A stretch of DNA of 17,826 nucleotides, taken from assembly GCA_017853455.1 (NCBI GenBank), contig JAFMJM010000023.1, positions 1 to 17,826 of the forward strand, written 5' to 3'. The translations under genes and the position numbers were made by a program. Positions 1 through 7,431 of the stretch are shown here, piece by piece. The DNA is from Acidimicrobiia bacterium. Lineage in GTDB: Bacteria; Actinomycetota; Acidimicrobiia; IMCC26256; PALSA-555. The notes beneath the pieces were generated by a model. It was not told the origin of the DNA, did not search any database, and saw nothing but the letters and a program-made list of their open reading frames with translations. Within the stretch, counting starts at the first letter, position 1. Each line of letters opens with the position of its first letter.

Positions 1-224
1 GGGAACCGGGCGGTCTCCCAGGTGAGGGTGCACGTGCCCCGGTCCGGGCAGTCGACGCGGGCGCCGAGCACGCCGGGGGAGGTCCCGGGCAACGCGGTCC
101 CGCCGTCGGTGATCGACGGCGCCCGGGGCAGGACGTCGGGTCGGGCAGGGGTGGGGCCGGAGCGCAACGACCCGGCGACGATCCCGGCGACCAGGAGCAC
201 CGCCAGGAGGATCCGACCGGTCAA
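1..224 (-). CDS. Membrane-anchored or secreted protein, N-terminal part only
   Basis: An open frame runs from a TTG codon at 224-222 off the left edge of the window. About 74 residues are visible. Residues 5-19 form a hydrophobic segment (ILLAVLLVAGIVAGS) after a short Arg-containing start, as in a signal peptide or signal anchor. There is no lipobox cysteine. A Pro/Thr/Gly-rich stretch follows, then two cysteines in CPDRGTC that could form a disulfide outside the cell. The TTG shares bases with the TGA stop of the upstream dehydrogenase (TTGA), which suggests translational coupling. No strong ribosome binding site is visible, and a later GTG at codon 9 would cut into the hydrophobic segment. 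I do not recognise the family; the rest of the gene lies outside. Confidence 0.5.
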   Translation of the reverse strand, partial: MTGRILLAVLLVAGIVAGSLRSGPTPARPDVLPRAPSITDGGTALPGTSPGVLGARVDCPDRGTCTLTWETARF

Positions 225-1015
225 CCGCCGGCGTACATCCGGCCCATGGCCTGCACGAAGGCGGTGACGTTCGCCGACTTGCCCGACACCATGTCCTGGA
301 TCGCTCCGCCGCCCGGGAACTCCGGCGGCACGAAGTACTCGAACCCGTCGTCGGCGATGGCGTCGGCGATGCTGGCCGCGCACACCGGTGCGGGGATCAG
401 CGGACCGTCGTAGTTCGCGTCGTCGTTCTCGTCCTTGCTCCAGATCTCGGTGTCGATCGGACCGGGGTGGGCGAGCTTGACGGTGACGCCGGTGCCGTAG
501 AGGTCCATCGCCATGACCTCGGCGAAGCCGGACAGGGCGTACTTCGACGCGCAGTACGCCGCCTCGTGGTAGATGCCGATGCGCCCACCGAGGCTGGACA
601 CGAACAGGAAGCCGCCGCGCGCGCGCTCGAGCATGCGGGGCAGGAGCGCCAGGGTCATGCGTACCGGTGACGTGAAGTTGACGAGCATGGTCTCGTCGAC
701 CTCGGCGGCGGTGAGCCGGGCGACCGGGACGCGCTTGGGGATGGCGGCGTTGTGGACGACGAGGTCGAGGCCGTCGAGGAGGTCCCAGGCCTCGAGTCCC
801 ACCGCTTCGGCGCGGCCGAGGTCGGCGAGGTCGGCGACGAGGTGGGTGGAGCCGGGGGTGTGGGCGCGGCACCGCTCCGCGACCTCGGCGAGGCGGTCCG
901 CCCGGCGGGCCACCGCGCACACGGTCGCGCCCCGCTCGGCGAGTTCCTCCGCGAGCGCAGCGCCGATGCCCGACGACGCTCCGGTGACCAGGATCTTCGC
1001 TCCGCTGATGTCCAT
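221..1015 (-). CDS. Short-chain dehydrogenase/reductase (SDR), 264 aa
   Basis: This is a cytoplasmic NAD(P)-dependent oxidoreductase of the classical SDR family. The glycine-rich cofactor motif TGASSGIG is at residues 11-18. The structural NNAG motif appears as HNAA (88-91). The catalytic set is a Ser at about 141 (VSSLGG) with Y154 and K158 (YCASK). ARR at 36-38, after the second strand, is typical of NADP-preferring members. PGPIDTE follows the active site as in many SDRs. The start is the ATG at 1015, preceded by GGGAGG six bases upstream; longer frames through 1234 only add low-complexity Arg/Pro sequence. A TANNNT hexamer (TACGTT, 1071-1076, minus) is a possible -10. The gene diverges from the drug exporter. 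The substrate cannot be deduced. Confidence 0.9.
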   Translation of the reverse strand: MDISGAKILVTGASSGIGAALAEELAERGATVCAVARRADRLAEVAERCRAHTPGSTHLVADLADLGRAEAVGLEAWDLLDGLDLVVHNAAIPKRVPVARLTAAEVDETMLVNFTSPVRMTLALLPRMLERARGGFLFVSSLGGRIGIYHEAAYCASKYALSGFAEVMAMDLYGTGVTVKLAHPGPIDTEIWSKDENDDANYDGPLIPAPVCAASIADAIADDGFEYFVPPEFPGGGAIQDMVSGKSANVTAFVQAMGRMYAGG

Positions 1016-1070
1016 TCGGTCCTCCCGTCGGGTGACGTCCGGCGCCGGACGGTCCCCGCTCCGTCGGCGG

Positions 1071-1076
1071 AACGTA
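1071..1076 (-). promoter_or_regulatory. Possible -10 element of the SDR gene
   Basis: TACGTT on the minus strand fits the actinobacterial TANNNT pattern and would give a leader of roughly 50 bases before the ATG at 1015. No convincing -35 element is visible. The 108-base divergent gap also holds the 14-base perfect palindrome CGGGCCCGGGCCCG (1091-1104), which may be only a product of base composition. Confidence 0.3.
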
Positions 1077-1123
1077 CCACCGGGCGGTGGCGGGCCCGGG
1101 CCCGTTCGTGCTCCAATGCGACG

Positions 1124-2740
1124 ATGACCGACGGCACCGACCTGACGCAGACGGTCACGGGGTCCGACCGGTCCGGGTCGCCCGGTTCGCCCCTTCCGTC
1201 CGCCTCCGGCGATCCGGCCTATCCGTTCTCGCACCGCCAGATCCAGGTGGTGCTGATCGGCTTGATGGCGGGATCGTTCCTCGCCGCCCTCGACCAGACG
1301 ATCGTCGCGACCGCGCTGCCGCGCATCGTCGGGGACTTCGGTGGTGTCGACCAGCTGGCCTGGATCGCGTCCGTCTACCTGCTCACGTCGACCGCGGCGA
1401 TGCCCATCATCGGCAAGCTCAGTGACCTCTACGGCCGGCGGGCGCTCTTCCAGGCGTCGATCGTCGTGTTCGTGCTCGGGTCGGTGTTCGCCGGCGTGAG
1501 CCAGAGCATGGGTCAGCTCATCGCGTCGCGGGCGGTGCAGGGCTTCGGCGCCGGCGGGCTGGTGGTGTTGAACTTCGGGGTCCTGGCCGACCTCATTCCG
1601 CCGCGCGAGCGGGGGAAGTACCAGGGCTACGTGGCCTCGGTCTGGGCGGTCGCCAGCGTGATCGGCCCGGTCGTGGGCGGATTCTTCGTCGACAACCTGT
1701 CGTGGCGCTGGATCTTCTTCGTCAACGTGCCGATCGGGATCGGGGCACTGGTGATCACCAGCATCGCCATGAAGCTGCCCCGCCGGCCGCGGGTCGAGGT
1801 GCCGATCGACTACCTCGGGGCCGCGCTCCTCGTCGGCGCCATCGTGTGCCTGCTCCTCGTCACCGAGTGGGGCGGTGACCGGTACCCGTGGGTGTCGCCC
1901 GAGATCGGCGGGCTCCTCGGCGCCGGGGTCGTGCTGGGCGTCCTGCTGGTCGTGGTCGAGCGGCGGGTGCCCGACCCGGTCATCCCGCCCCGGCTCTTCT
2001 CGCTGCGGGTCGTACGGATCAGCGCGACGGCGATCACGGTCTTCGGGCTCCTGATGTTCGGGACGATCCTGTTCGTCCCCGTGTACTTCCAGATCGTGCG
2101 GGGCAACACCGCGACCAATGCCGGGTTCCTGTTGCTGCCGCAGATGATCGGCATCCTGACCGGCACCATGGGGGCCGGGCGGCTGACCACCCGGACCGGT
2201 CGCTACAAGGTGTTCCCGGTCGTCGGGTTGTCGCTGATCGCGACGGCCTACTTCACGCTGTCGCGGATCACGCCGTCGACGTCGGTCTGGGTGGCGGTCG
2301 GGTGCATGGTCATCGTCGGCGCCGGGATCGGCATGACGACCCCGGCGATCATGCTGGCGACCCAGAACGCAGTGCCGCTCCAGGACGTCGGCGCCGCGAC
2401 CTCGATGCTGACCACGGTGCGGTCGATGGGGGCGGCGGTCGGGGCGGCGACGTTCGGGGCCGTCCTGACGAACCGCCTGACCGCAGAGCTGGCCGCGAAC
2501 CTCGGCCCACTGGCCCGGGGGATCGACCCGGCGCTGCTGCGGGGGAGTCCCGAGCAGATCGCCACCCTGTCGCCCCGGGTGCAGGCGGGAGTGGTCGAGT
2601 CGTTCGGGGGTGCCCTGTCGACGGTGTTCCTGGCCGGCGTGCCCATCGCGATCGTCGCCCTCGTGGTGGTGCTGTTCCTTCCCGAGCTGCCGCTGCGGAC
2701 GCGCTTCGAGATCGTCGACGCCGAGCCGCCCGGCCTGTGA
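1124..2740 (+). CDS. MFS drug:H+ antiporter, EmrB/QacA (DHA2) type, 538 aa
   Basis: This is an inner-membrane multidrug exporter of the major facilitator superfamily. Its size and hydrophobic pattern fit the 14-helix DHA2 group. Signature segments are LDQTIVATALPRI in helix 1 (family motif D1), GKLSDLYGRR in the loop after helix 2 (motif A), and VIGPVVGGFFVDN in helix 5 (motif C, the antiporter signature), followed by WRWIFFVNVPIG. The hydrophobic core begins after a Ser/Gly/Pro-rich cytoplasmic N-terminus of about 35 residues. I chose the ATG at 1124 because the frame further upstream is Arg-rich and lies antisense to the neighbouring SDR. No ribosome binding site is visible, so translation may be leaderless. 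The stop overlaps the GTG of the glycosylase gene by four bases. The substrate is unknown. Confidence 0.9.
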   Translation: MTDGTDLTQTVTGSDRSGSPGSPLPSASGDPAYPFSHRQIQVVLIGLMAGSFLAALDQTIVATALPRIVGDFGGVDQLAWIASVYLLTSTAAMPIIGKLSDLYGRRALFQASIVVFVLGSVFAGVSQSMGQLIASRAVQGFGAGGLVVLNFGVLADLIPPRERGKYQGYVASVWAVASVIGPVVGGFFVDNLSWRWIFFVNVPIGIGALVITSIAMKLPRRPRVEVPIDYLGAALLVGAIVCLLLVTEWGGDRYPWVSPEIGGLLGAGVVLGVLLVVVERRVPDPVIPPRLFSLRVVRISATAITVFGLLMFGTILFVPVYFQIVRGNTATNAGFLLLPQMIGILTGTMGAGRLTTRTGRYKVFPVVGLSLIATAYFTLSRITPSTSVWVAVGCMVIVGAGIGMTTPAIMLATQNAVPLQDVGAATSMLTTVRSMGAAVGAATFGAVLTNRLTAELAANLGPLARGIDPALLRGSPEQIATLSPRVQAGVVESFGGALSTVFLAGVPIAIVALVVVLFLPELPLRTRFEIVDAEPPGL

Positions 2741-3363
2741 GCACGAACCCCCACGTCGCCGCCTCCCGTGAGCTCGCCCGACGGGATCCCGCCCTGGGTG
2801 CGCTGGTCGCGGCGGTCGGACCGTGTTCGATCGGTCGGGGCCGGCCGCGCCGGAGCCACTTCGCCGAGCTCGCGCGGATGATCTGCTACCAGCAGCTCGC
2901 GGGAGCCGCGGCCTCCACCATCCACGGTCGGTTCGAGGCGTGCTTCGAAGGCCCGCCCACGCCCGAGACGGTGCTGGCCCTGCCCGAGGACCGGCTCCGG
3001 GCCGCCGGGCTGTCCGGTGCGAAGGCGGCGTCGATCCGGGACCTGGCGGCCCGGGTGCTCGACGGCGACGTCCGCCTCGCCCGGATCGGCCGGTTCGACG
3101 ACGACACGGTGGTGGCGCAGCTCACCCGGGTACGCGGCATCGGTCGTTGGACCGCCGAGATGTTCTGCATGCACCAGCTGCGTCGGCTCGACGTGTGGCC
3201 GGTCGACGACCTCGGGGTGCGCAAGGGGGCGGCGATCCTGCTCGGCCTGCGCGCCATGCCCGCCGCCCGCGACCTGGAGCCGCTCGGCGACCGGTGGCGT
3301 CCGTACCGTTCGGTCGCGGCCTGGTACTGCTGGCGCGCGGCCGACACCGTGACGCCCGACTGA
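2737..3363 (+). CDS. DNA-3-methyladenine glycosylase, AlkA/Mag type (HhH-GPD), 208 aa
   Basis: This base-excision repair enzyme would remove alkylated bases such as 3-methyladenine from DNA. The helix-hairpin-helix is LTRVRGIGRWTAEMF (residues 129-143). The catalytic aspartate is D158 in PVDDLGVRKG, at the position of the AlkA catalytic Asp. RWRPYRSVAAWYCWR near the end matches the conserved C-terminal block. The N-terminal YQQLAGAAAS segment (51-60) fits the usual Q-Q-x-x-x-x-A-A pattern. At 208 residues it lacks the extra N-terminal domain of E. coli AlkA and resembles short Mag1-like forms. The start is the GTG at 2737, overlapping the exporter stop as GTGA, so the two genes are almost certainly co-transcribed and coupled. 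There is no iron-sulfur cluster motif. Confidence 0.9.
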   Translation: MSTNPHVAASRELARRDPALGALVAAVGPCSIGRGRPRRSHFAELARMICYQQLAGAAASTIHGRFEACFEGPPTPETVLALPEDRLRAAGLSGAKAASIRDLAARVLDGDVRLARIGRFDDDTVVAQLTRVRGIGRWTAEMFCMHQLRRLDVWPVDDLGVRKGAAILLGLRAMPAARDLEPLGDRWRPYRSVAAWYCWRAADTVTPD

Positions 3364-3375
3364 GACGTGGCGGGG

Positions 3376-3401
3376 CGGTCAGGCCGGAGGCGGGCTGACC
3401 G
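3376..3401. terminator. Hairpin at convergent gene ends (possible bidirectional terminator)
   Basis: The perfect 7-base inverted repeat CGGTCAG (3376-3382) and CTGACCG (3395-3401) has a 12-base loop. It lies just after the glycosylase stop and includes the DUF6624 stop codon at 3379-3381. There is no T-tract, so intrinsic termination is not assured. Confidence 0.4.
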
Positions 3402-3870
3402 TCGGCCACTCGGGGCGGCCCCGCTTGCGGTACTCGGCCTCCACGACCAGGCGCTGGACGGCCATGGGGGCGAGGCCGACCCGGGCGCGGCGGACCTCGA
3501 CCGTCTCGGGCTCGACGATCGGCCACGGCACGAGTCGTCCGTCGTCGCCGACGACCCACTGGGTCCCGTAGGTCTGGGGTCGTCCGTCGGCGAGGTCGAG
3601 CCGGTCGGCGAGGCTCGCCAGGTGGGCGGGTGGGGCGTCGCCCTGGTCGACGGCGACCTCGAGGTGGTCGAGGCAGCGGCGCTGGAGGTCGACGTCGCCG
3701 AGTTGCACGATGAGCCAGGTGGCGTGCTCACCGTCGACGTCGACCATCCGGAAGCCCGGCCACCGCTCGTGTTCGTCCAGGATGTCCCAGATGCGGTCTG
3801 CGTTCCCGGGAGCCGTGGGGGTGACGGCCCGACGGATCAGCTCCGCGCGCAACGCGTCGTGGGTGGCCAC
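3379..3870 (-). CDS. DUF6624-like protein, 163 aa
   Basis: A small soluble protein that I recognise, from memory, as resembling the uncharacterised DUF6624 family. The shared pattern is WPG (37-39), WLIVQ (52-56), an Asp-Arg pair (89-90), the strongly conserved QTYGTQ block (99-104), and RRARVGLAP (127-135) near the end. No catalytic function is established for the family as far as I know. The start is the GTG at 3868-3870. No ribosome binding site precedes it, but TAGCGT lies seven bases upstream, as expected for a leaderless transcript. It is convergent with the glycosylase and divergent from the second SDR, so it is probably transcribed alone. The frame could extend upstream to 4359, but that part is low-complexity and antisense to the SDR. 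Confidence 0.75.
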   Translation of the reverse strand: MATHDALRAELIRRAVTPTAPGNADRIWDILDEHERWPGFRMVDVDGEHATWLIVQLGDVDLQRRCLDHLEVAVDQGDAPPAHLASLADRLDLADGRPQTYGTQWVVGDDGRLVPWPIVEPETVEVRRARVGLAPMAVQRLVVEAEYRKRGRPEWPTVSPPPA

Positions 3871-3877
3871 GACCCCG

Positions 3878-3883
3878 ACGCTA
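3878..3883 (-). promoter_or_regulatory. -10 element for a leaderless DUF6624 transcript
   Basis: TAGCGT on the minus strand ends seven bases before the GTG start at 3870. It fits TANNNT and would place the transcription start on or next to the start codon. No -35 is evident. Confidence 0.45.
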
Positions 3884-3964
3884 GGCCCTGGAGGTGCACC
3901 GCCCGCGCGTGTCGACCACAATGCCCGGGTGCCCGCACCCGGCGGGCCGAGACGGAGGCGTGAC

Positions 3965-4789
3965 GTGGACGCGACGGGAACGGCGCTGGTGACCGGTGCG
4001 AGTCGGGGGATCGGCCGGGCGGTCGCGCTCGAGCTGGCGGCGCGCGGCTTCGACGTCGTCGCCACCATGCGCGATCCAGGGGCGGGAGCCGACCTCCCGG
4101 CCGAGGCGGCCGCCCGGGGTGGAGCGCTGCGGGTCGCCCGACTCGACGTGACCGACCCGACCTCGATCGAGATCCCCGACGGCCTGCGGGTGCTGGTCAA
4201 CAACGCCGGCACCGAAGCGCCGCACCCGGCGTTCGAGGACACGCCCATCGGGCTGTGGCGCGACATGTTCGACACCAACGTGTTCGGCCTGGTCGAGGTC
4301 ACCCGCCGGGCGATCCCGTCCCTGCGGGCCGCCGGGGGTGGGGTGCTCTGCAACGTCACGTCGTCGTCGATCCTGGCCCCGGTGCCGTTCTACGCTCCGT
4401 ACCGGGCCAGCAAGGCCGCCGTCAGCGCCATCTGCGACACGTTGCGCGCCGAGCTGGCGCCGCAGGGCATCCGGCTGCTCGAGATCATGCCGGGGCCGAT
4501 CGACACCGACATGCTCGCCGGCTCCGACCGTCCGGCCGAGGCGATCGAGAACCCGGTGTACGAGGCCATGGCGCGCCGGTTCTACGCGCAGCGCTCGACC
4601 AACGTGCCCGAGCAGACGACCTCGACCGCCGACGCCGCCCGCCTGATCGCCGACGCCGTGCTCGACGACGCGTCGCCCATGCGGGTCGGATGCGACCCGA
4701 TGAGCATCGGCATGATCGACTACTGGCGGACCGTCTCCGACGAGGATCTCGCCGGGGCGACCGTGGGGTTCCTCACCGCCGACGACTGA
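3965..4789 (+). CDS. Short-chain dehydrogenase/reductase (SDR), 274 aa
   Basis: A classical cytoplasmic NAD(P)-dependent SDR. It has TGASRGIG (residues 10-17), NNAG (79-82), a Ser in NVTSSS (about 133-135), and Y146 with K150 (YRASK) as the catalytic pair. PGPIDTDM follows the active site. The middle of the protein (FDTNVFGLVEVTRRAIPSLR) resembles the 17-beta-hydroxysteroid dehydrogenase-like or retinol dehydrogenase-like group often seen in actinobacteria, but the substrate cannot be assigned. The start is the GTG at 3965, with GGAGG at 3954-3958, six bases upstream. It is not closely similar to the SDR at 221-1015 outside the family motifs, so the two are not a recent duplication. It converges on the cell-wall gene with only ten bases between stops. 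Confidence 0.9.
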   Translation: MDATGTALVTGASRGIGRAVALELAARGFDVVATMRDPGAGADLPAEAAARGGALRVARLDVTDPTSIEIPDGLRVLVNNAGTEAPHPAFEDTPIGLWRDMFDTNVFGLVEVTRRAIPSLRAAGGGVLCNVTSSSILAPVPFYAPYRASKAAVSAICDTLRAELAPQGIRLLEIMPGPIDTDMLAGSDRPAEAIENPVYEAMARRFYAQRSTNVPEQTTSTADAARLIADAVLDDASPMRVGCDPMSIGMIDYWRTVSDEDLAGATVGFLTADD

Positions 4790-4810
4790 ACCGCGGCCGT
4801 CAGGCGTCGG
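4779..4810. terminator. Stem-loop spanning both convergent stop codons
   Basis: CCGACG (4779-4784) pairs with CGTCGG (4805-4810). After one A/G mismatch, CTGA (4786-4789) pairs with TCAG (4800-4803), leaving a 10-base GC-rich loop. The stem contains the stop codon of the plus-strand SDR (4787-4789) and that of the minus-strand cell-wall gene (4800-4802). It could fold in both transcripts. There is no T-tract. Confidence 0.5.
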
Positions 4811-5855
4811 AGCACAGCCCGCCCCACGGGCCCGCACCCTGCCACTCGTACAGCGTCCAGGCGAGGTCGTCCTGGTCGTACGGCGAGGCCAGGTTGGGCG
4901 GCACGCCGATGAGGGTGGTGCGACCGGAGTGGTTGGCGACGCTGTTCCACGTCGACTGCAGGAACTGGTAGGCGCCGAGGTACGGACCGGCCGGGTTGAC
5001 GGCGCCGTAGTTGCCGCTGGCCTCCCGGGTCCGGGTGCACACGAGAAACGGCTCGTCGTGGTGGGGGTGCGTCCCGGGCGTGGGGACGTAGGTCGGCGGA
5101 GCGGTCGGCGGGACCACCGGACCGGAGCCGCCGGGCACCGCCGGTCGGGTCGTGGTGGTGACCCGCGCCGCCGCCACGGTGGTGGTCGTGGTCGCGGCCG
5201 CGACCGCGGCGTCGCGGCGCGCCTGGGCGTCGGTGAGGAGGCGGTCGATCTCGGCGCCCTGCGTGCGGACGCCGTCGAGTGCCGCGGCGGCCTGGTCCTT
5301 CGCGTCACGCAACTGGGCCCGTTGGGCCTGCAGGCGTTCGGTGGTCGCCCGCAGCTGTCGGACCACGTCGGCGTCCCGGGCGTTGAGGCGGTCGAGCAGC
5401 TGTGACCGGCGGGCGGCGTCGAGCGGGTCGGCGGCGTCGAAGACGAGGCCGAGGTCGGTGGCGTTGCCCGAGCGCTTGTAGGCCGTGACGGCACGCTCGT
5501 TGGCGAGCGCCTGGAGCCGGGACCGTTCGGCGTCGATCTCGGGGAGGCGCGCCTCGACCTCCTCGACCCGCCGACTCACCTCGGCGAGGCGACCGAGGGC
5601 CGCGAAGTACCGGCCCGACAGGTCGTCGGCCTGGGCCCGGAGCCGGGCCACCTCGGCGTCGGCCTGGGCGACCGCGGGCGGCGGCTCGACGGTCTGGGCG
5701 GCGAGAGCGTGCCACGGGCCGGCGGTCGTGGTCAGCGCGGCCACGACGAGGACCCCGACCGACACCGGGCGGCGGAGCCAGGGGTGTCGACGGGGTCGGG
5801 GGCGGGCCGTCGGGCCCGGAGAGGGGGTCGCCGGAACCGGCGTGGGCGTCGCCAT
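4800..5855 (-). CDS. Secreted coiled-coil protein with Rpf/transglycosylase-like C-terminal domain, 351 aa
   Basis: A probable cell-wall hydrolase acting outside the membrane. Residues 1-30 are Pro/Arg-rich and precede a hydrophobic export segment (31-52). Residues about 62-215 are a long charged coiled coil of the kind found in CwlO/RipA-type peptidoglycan hydrolases. A Thr/Pro linker (220-265) follows. The last 80 residues form a small lysozyme-like domain: CTRTREASGNYGAVNPAGP with candidate catalytic Glu278, then GAYQFLQSTW. C273 and C348 could form a disulfide. Similar domains occur in resuscitation-promoting factors. The start is the ATG at 5855. No ribosome binding site is obvious. TACCCT (5891-5896, minus) could be a -10. 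Transglycosylase activity is inferred from domain resemblance. Confidence 0.85.
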   Translation of the reverse strand: MATPTPVPATPSPGPTARPRPRRHPWLRRPVSVGVLVVAALTTTAGPWHALAAQTVEPPPAVAQADAEVARLRAQADDLSGRYFAALGRLAEVSRRVEEVEARLPEIDAERSRLQALANERAVTAYKRSGNATDLGLVFDAADPLDAARRSQLLDRLNARDADVVRQLRATTERLQAQRAQLRDAKDQAAAALDGVRTQGAEIDRLLTDAQARRDAAVAAATTTTTVAAARVTTTTRPAVPGGSGPVVPPTAPPTYVPTPGTHPHHDEPFLVCTRTREASGNYGAVNPAGPYLGAYQFLQSTWNSVANHSGRTTLIGVPPNLASPYDQDDLAWTLYEWQGAGPWGGLCSDA

Positions 5856-5928
5856 AGAGCGGGGCGGCCCGGGTCGCCCCGGGGTGGGAAAGGGTAGTCA
5901 CCGGGCCCCCGGGGTGGGGGCCGACCTC

Positions 5929-5934
5929 TACCGT
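5929..5934 (+). promoter_or_regulatory. -10 element for a leaderless aat transcript
   Basis: TACCGT ends exactly six bases before the GTG start at 5941. This fits TANNNT with the transcription start at the first base of the start codon. No -35 is evident in the GC-rich sequence upstream. Confidence 0.5.
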
Positions 5935-5940
5935 GGCCCG

Positions 5941-6618
5941 GTGGCACCGGTCGAGCCTCCCCCGAGCCGTTGGGAGATGCCCGATCCGGCGGCCGCGGCC
6001 GACGGGGAGGTGGCCGGCGTCGGGGCCGACCTCGAGCCCGGAACGCTGCTGGCGGCCTACCGGGCCGGGCTGTTCCCGATGCGGTTGGCCGCCCGCGGGC
6101 CGATCGGCTGGTGGTCACCGGATCCCCGGGGGATCCTGCCCCTCGGCGGACTGCGGGTGTCACGCAGCCTGCGCCGAGCGGTGGGGCGGTTCACGGTCAC
6201 GGTCGACGGCGACTTCCGGGCCGTGATGCGGGCCTGCGCCGACACCCCACGGCCCGGAGGCTGGATCGACGACGCCTTCGTCGACGCCTACTGCCGGCTC
6301 CACGAGCTGGGCTGGGCGCACAGCGTGGAGGTGTGGTCGATCGACCCGTCACCGTCCCTGGTCGGGGGTCTGTACGGCGTGGCGATCGGGGGCCTCTTCG
6401 CCGGGGAGTCGATGTTCCACCGGACGACCGACGCGTCGAAGGTCGCCCTCGTGCACCTGGTGGAGCGGCTCCGGGCCGGAGGTGGTGTGCTGCTCGACGT
6501 GCAGTGGCGCACCGACCACCTGGCGTCGCTCGGTGCGGTGACCGTCGGGCGCGACGAGTACGGCCGGTTGCTGGCCCGGGCGGTCGCGGCGCCGCAGCTG
6601 CGGCTGGGGGACGGCTGA
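5941..6618 (+). CDS. aat: Leucyl/phenylalanyl-tRNA--protein transferase, 225 aa
   Basis: A cytoplasmic enzyme that moves Leu or Phe from charged tRNA onto proteins with N-terminal Arg or Lys, marking them for degradation by the N-degron pathway (ClpS/ClpAP). Family blocks are clear: AYRAGLFPM (39-47), WWSPDPRGILPL (57-68), GGLFAGESMFH (150-160), DASKVALVHL (164-173), and LLDVQW then DHLASLGAV. Glu156, Asp186 and Gln188 fall at the positions of the catalytic residues of E. coli Aat. The length is normal. I chose the GTG at 5941 because a -10-like hexamer sits six bases before it and no ribosome binding site is present; an in-frame GTG at 5914 is an alternative. It diverges from the cell-wall gene and converges on the gene ending at 6625. 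No ClpS gene is in the window. Confidence 0.95.
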   Translation: MAPVEPPPSRWEMPDPAAAADGEVAGVGADLEPGTLLAAYRAGLFPMRLAARGPIGWWSPDPRGILPLGGLRVSRSLRRAVGRFTVTVDGDFRAVMRACADTPRPGGWIDDAFVDAYCRLHELGWAHSVEVWSIDPSPSLVGGLYGVAIGGLFAGESMFHRTTDASKVALVHLVERLRAGGGVLLDVQWRTDHLASLGAVTVGRDEYGRLLARAVAAPQLRLGDG

Positions 6619-6624
6619 CGCCGA

Positions 6625-7419
6625 CTACCAGAGCTGATCGGTGTAGGTGTCGGTGCCGATCACGGTCGGGATCCACGGGCCGCACCAGACGGTGCGCATG
6701 ATCCCGGAACCGTCGATGGCCGTGGCCCAGTCGCGCCAGGCCTGCCAGTCGTCGCGCGGGTCGGCCTCGAGGTGGGCCAGGAGCAGGATGCGGCGGTCGG
6801 CGTCGGGGTCGACGGGTACGAACGCGGGTGCGTCGTCGAGCAGCGGGACCGCCTTCCAGGCCGAGACGTTGGCGACCGGGCTGTCGGCGAGGAATCCGGG
6901 CAGGTTGGCGTCGAACCAGGCGATGGCGTCGTCGGTGGAGACGCCATCGGCGGGCTGCACGGCGAACGACACCATGCCGGTGTACTCGGGCTTGTCGAGC
7001 GCCAGCTCGAGCGGAACCGGGTCGTCGTCGCGATACCACCGGGCCACGTGGTCGAACAGGCCGGTGTGCTTGTGCACCCGGTGGGCGAACCCGCGGTCGT
7101 TGGCGTACAGCCAGTTGACCTGCTCGGTGGCCCACGCGATGTGGTCGTCGTGGTGGTCGGCGTGGATCCAGTAGATCGCGACGTACGACCCGTCACGCAC
7201 GGCCGGGACGAACGGCGTGTCGTCGGGGAAGCGCAGGTCCTTGAGGTCGCGGGTGGCGACCCACCGCCGACCGGCGAACAGCCACGGCCCGATCATGCAG
7301 CCGGCGTAGAAGTGGTCCCGCTCGTACCAGCGGTTGTACTCCACCTCGTAGCCGGGCTCGGGATCGACCTGGGTGTACAGCATCGAGCCGACCCGGACCG
7401 GATACTCCTTGAACGCCAT
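6625..7419 (-). CDS. Uncharacterised protein, possible dimeric alpha/beta barrel, 264 aa
   Basis: I do not recognise a named family. The protein is soluble, with no signal peptide or membrane helix, and is rich in Trp, Tyr, His and Asp. Two halves each look like a small ferredoxin-like unit: an N-terminal strand (RVGSMLYTQVD) followed by NRWYERDHFYAGCM (29-42), and a later strand (EYTGMVSFAVQP) followed by a helix with AIAWFDANLPGF. This recalls EthD/ABM-type dimeric alpha/beta barrels, whose N-x-W-Y-x-x-x-H-style segment it shares; this is an inference from pattern only. The start is the ATG at 7419, with a G-rich ribosome binding site (GAGGGGGGA) just upstream. It lies 75 bases downstream of the di-iron gene on the same strand, so they probably form an operon and may act together. 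Confidence 0.8.
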   Translation of the reverse strand: MAFKEYPVRVGSMLYTQVDPEPGYEVEYNRWYERDHFYAGCMIGPWLFAGRRWVATRDLKDLRFPDDTPFVPAVRDGSYVAIYWIHADHHDDHIAWATEQVNWLYANDRGFAHRVHKHTGLFDHVARWYRDDDPVPLELALDKPEYTGMVSFAVQPADGVSTDDAIAWFDANLPGFLADSPVANVSAWKAVPLLDDAPAFVPVDPDADRRILLLAHLEADPRDDWQAWRDWATAIDGSGIMRTVWCGPWIPTVIGTDTYTDQLW

Positions 7420-7431
7420 GTTCCCCCCTCG

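Noticed and set aside
1091..1104. Perfect 14-base palindrome CGGGCCCGGGCCCG upstream of the exporter
   Set aside because: Built only from runs of G and C in a GC-rich gap, so it may be chance; no link to a regulator.
752..1123. N-terminal extension of the drug exporter
   Set aside because: The added sequence is antisense to the SDR, lacks any family match, and the ATG at 1124 gives a normal start.
5485..5940. N-terminal extension of Aat
   Set aside because: It is antisense to the cell-wall gene and low in complexity; Aat proteins are about 230 residues, matching the GTG at 5941.
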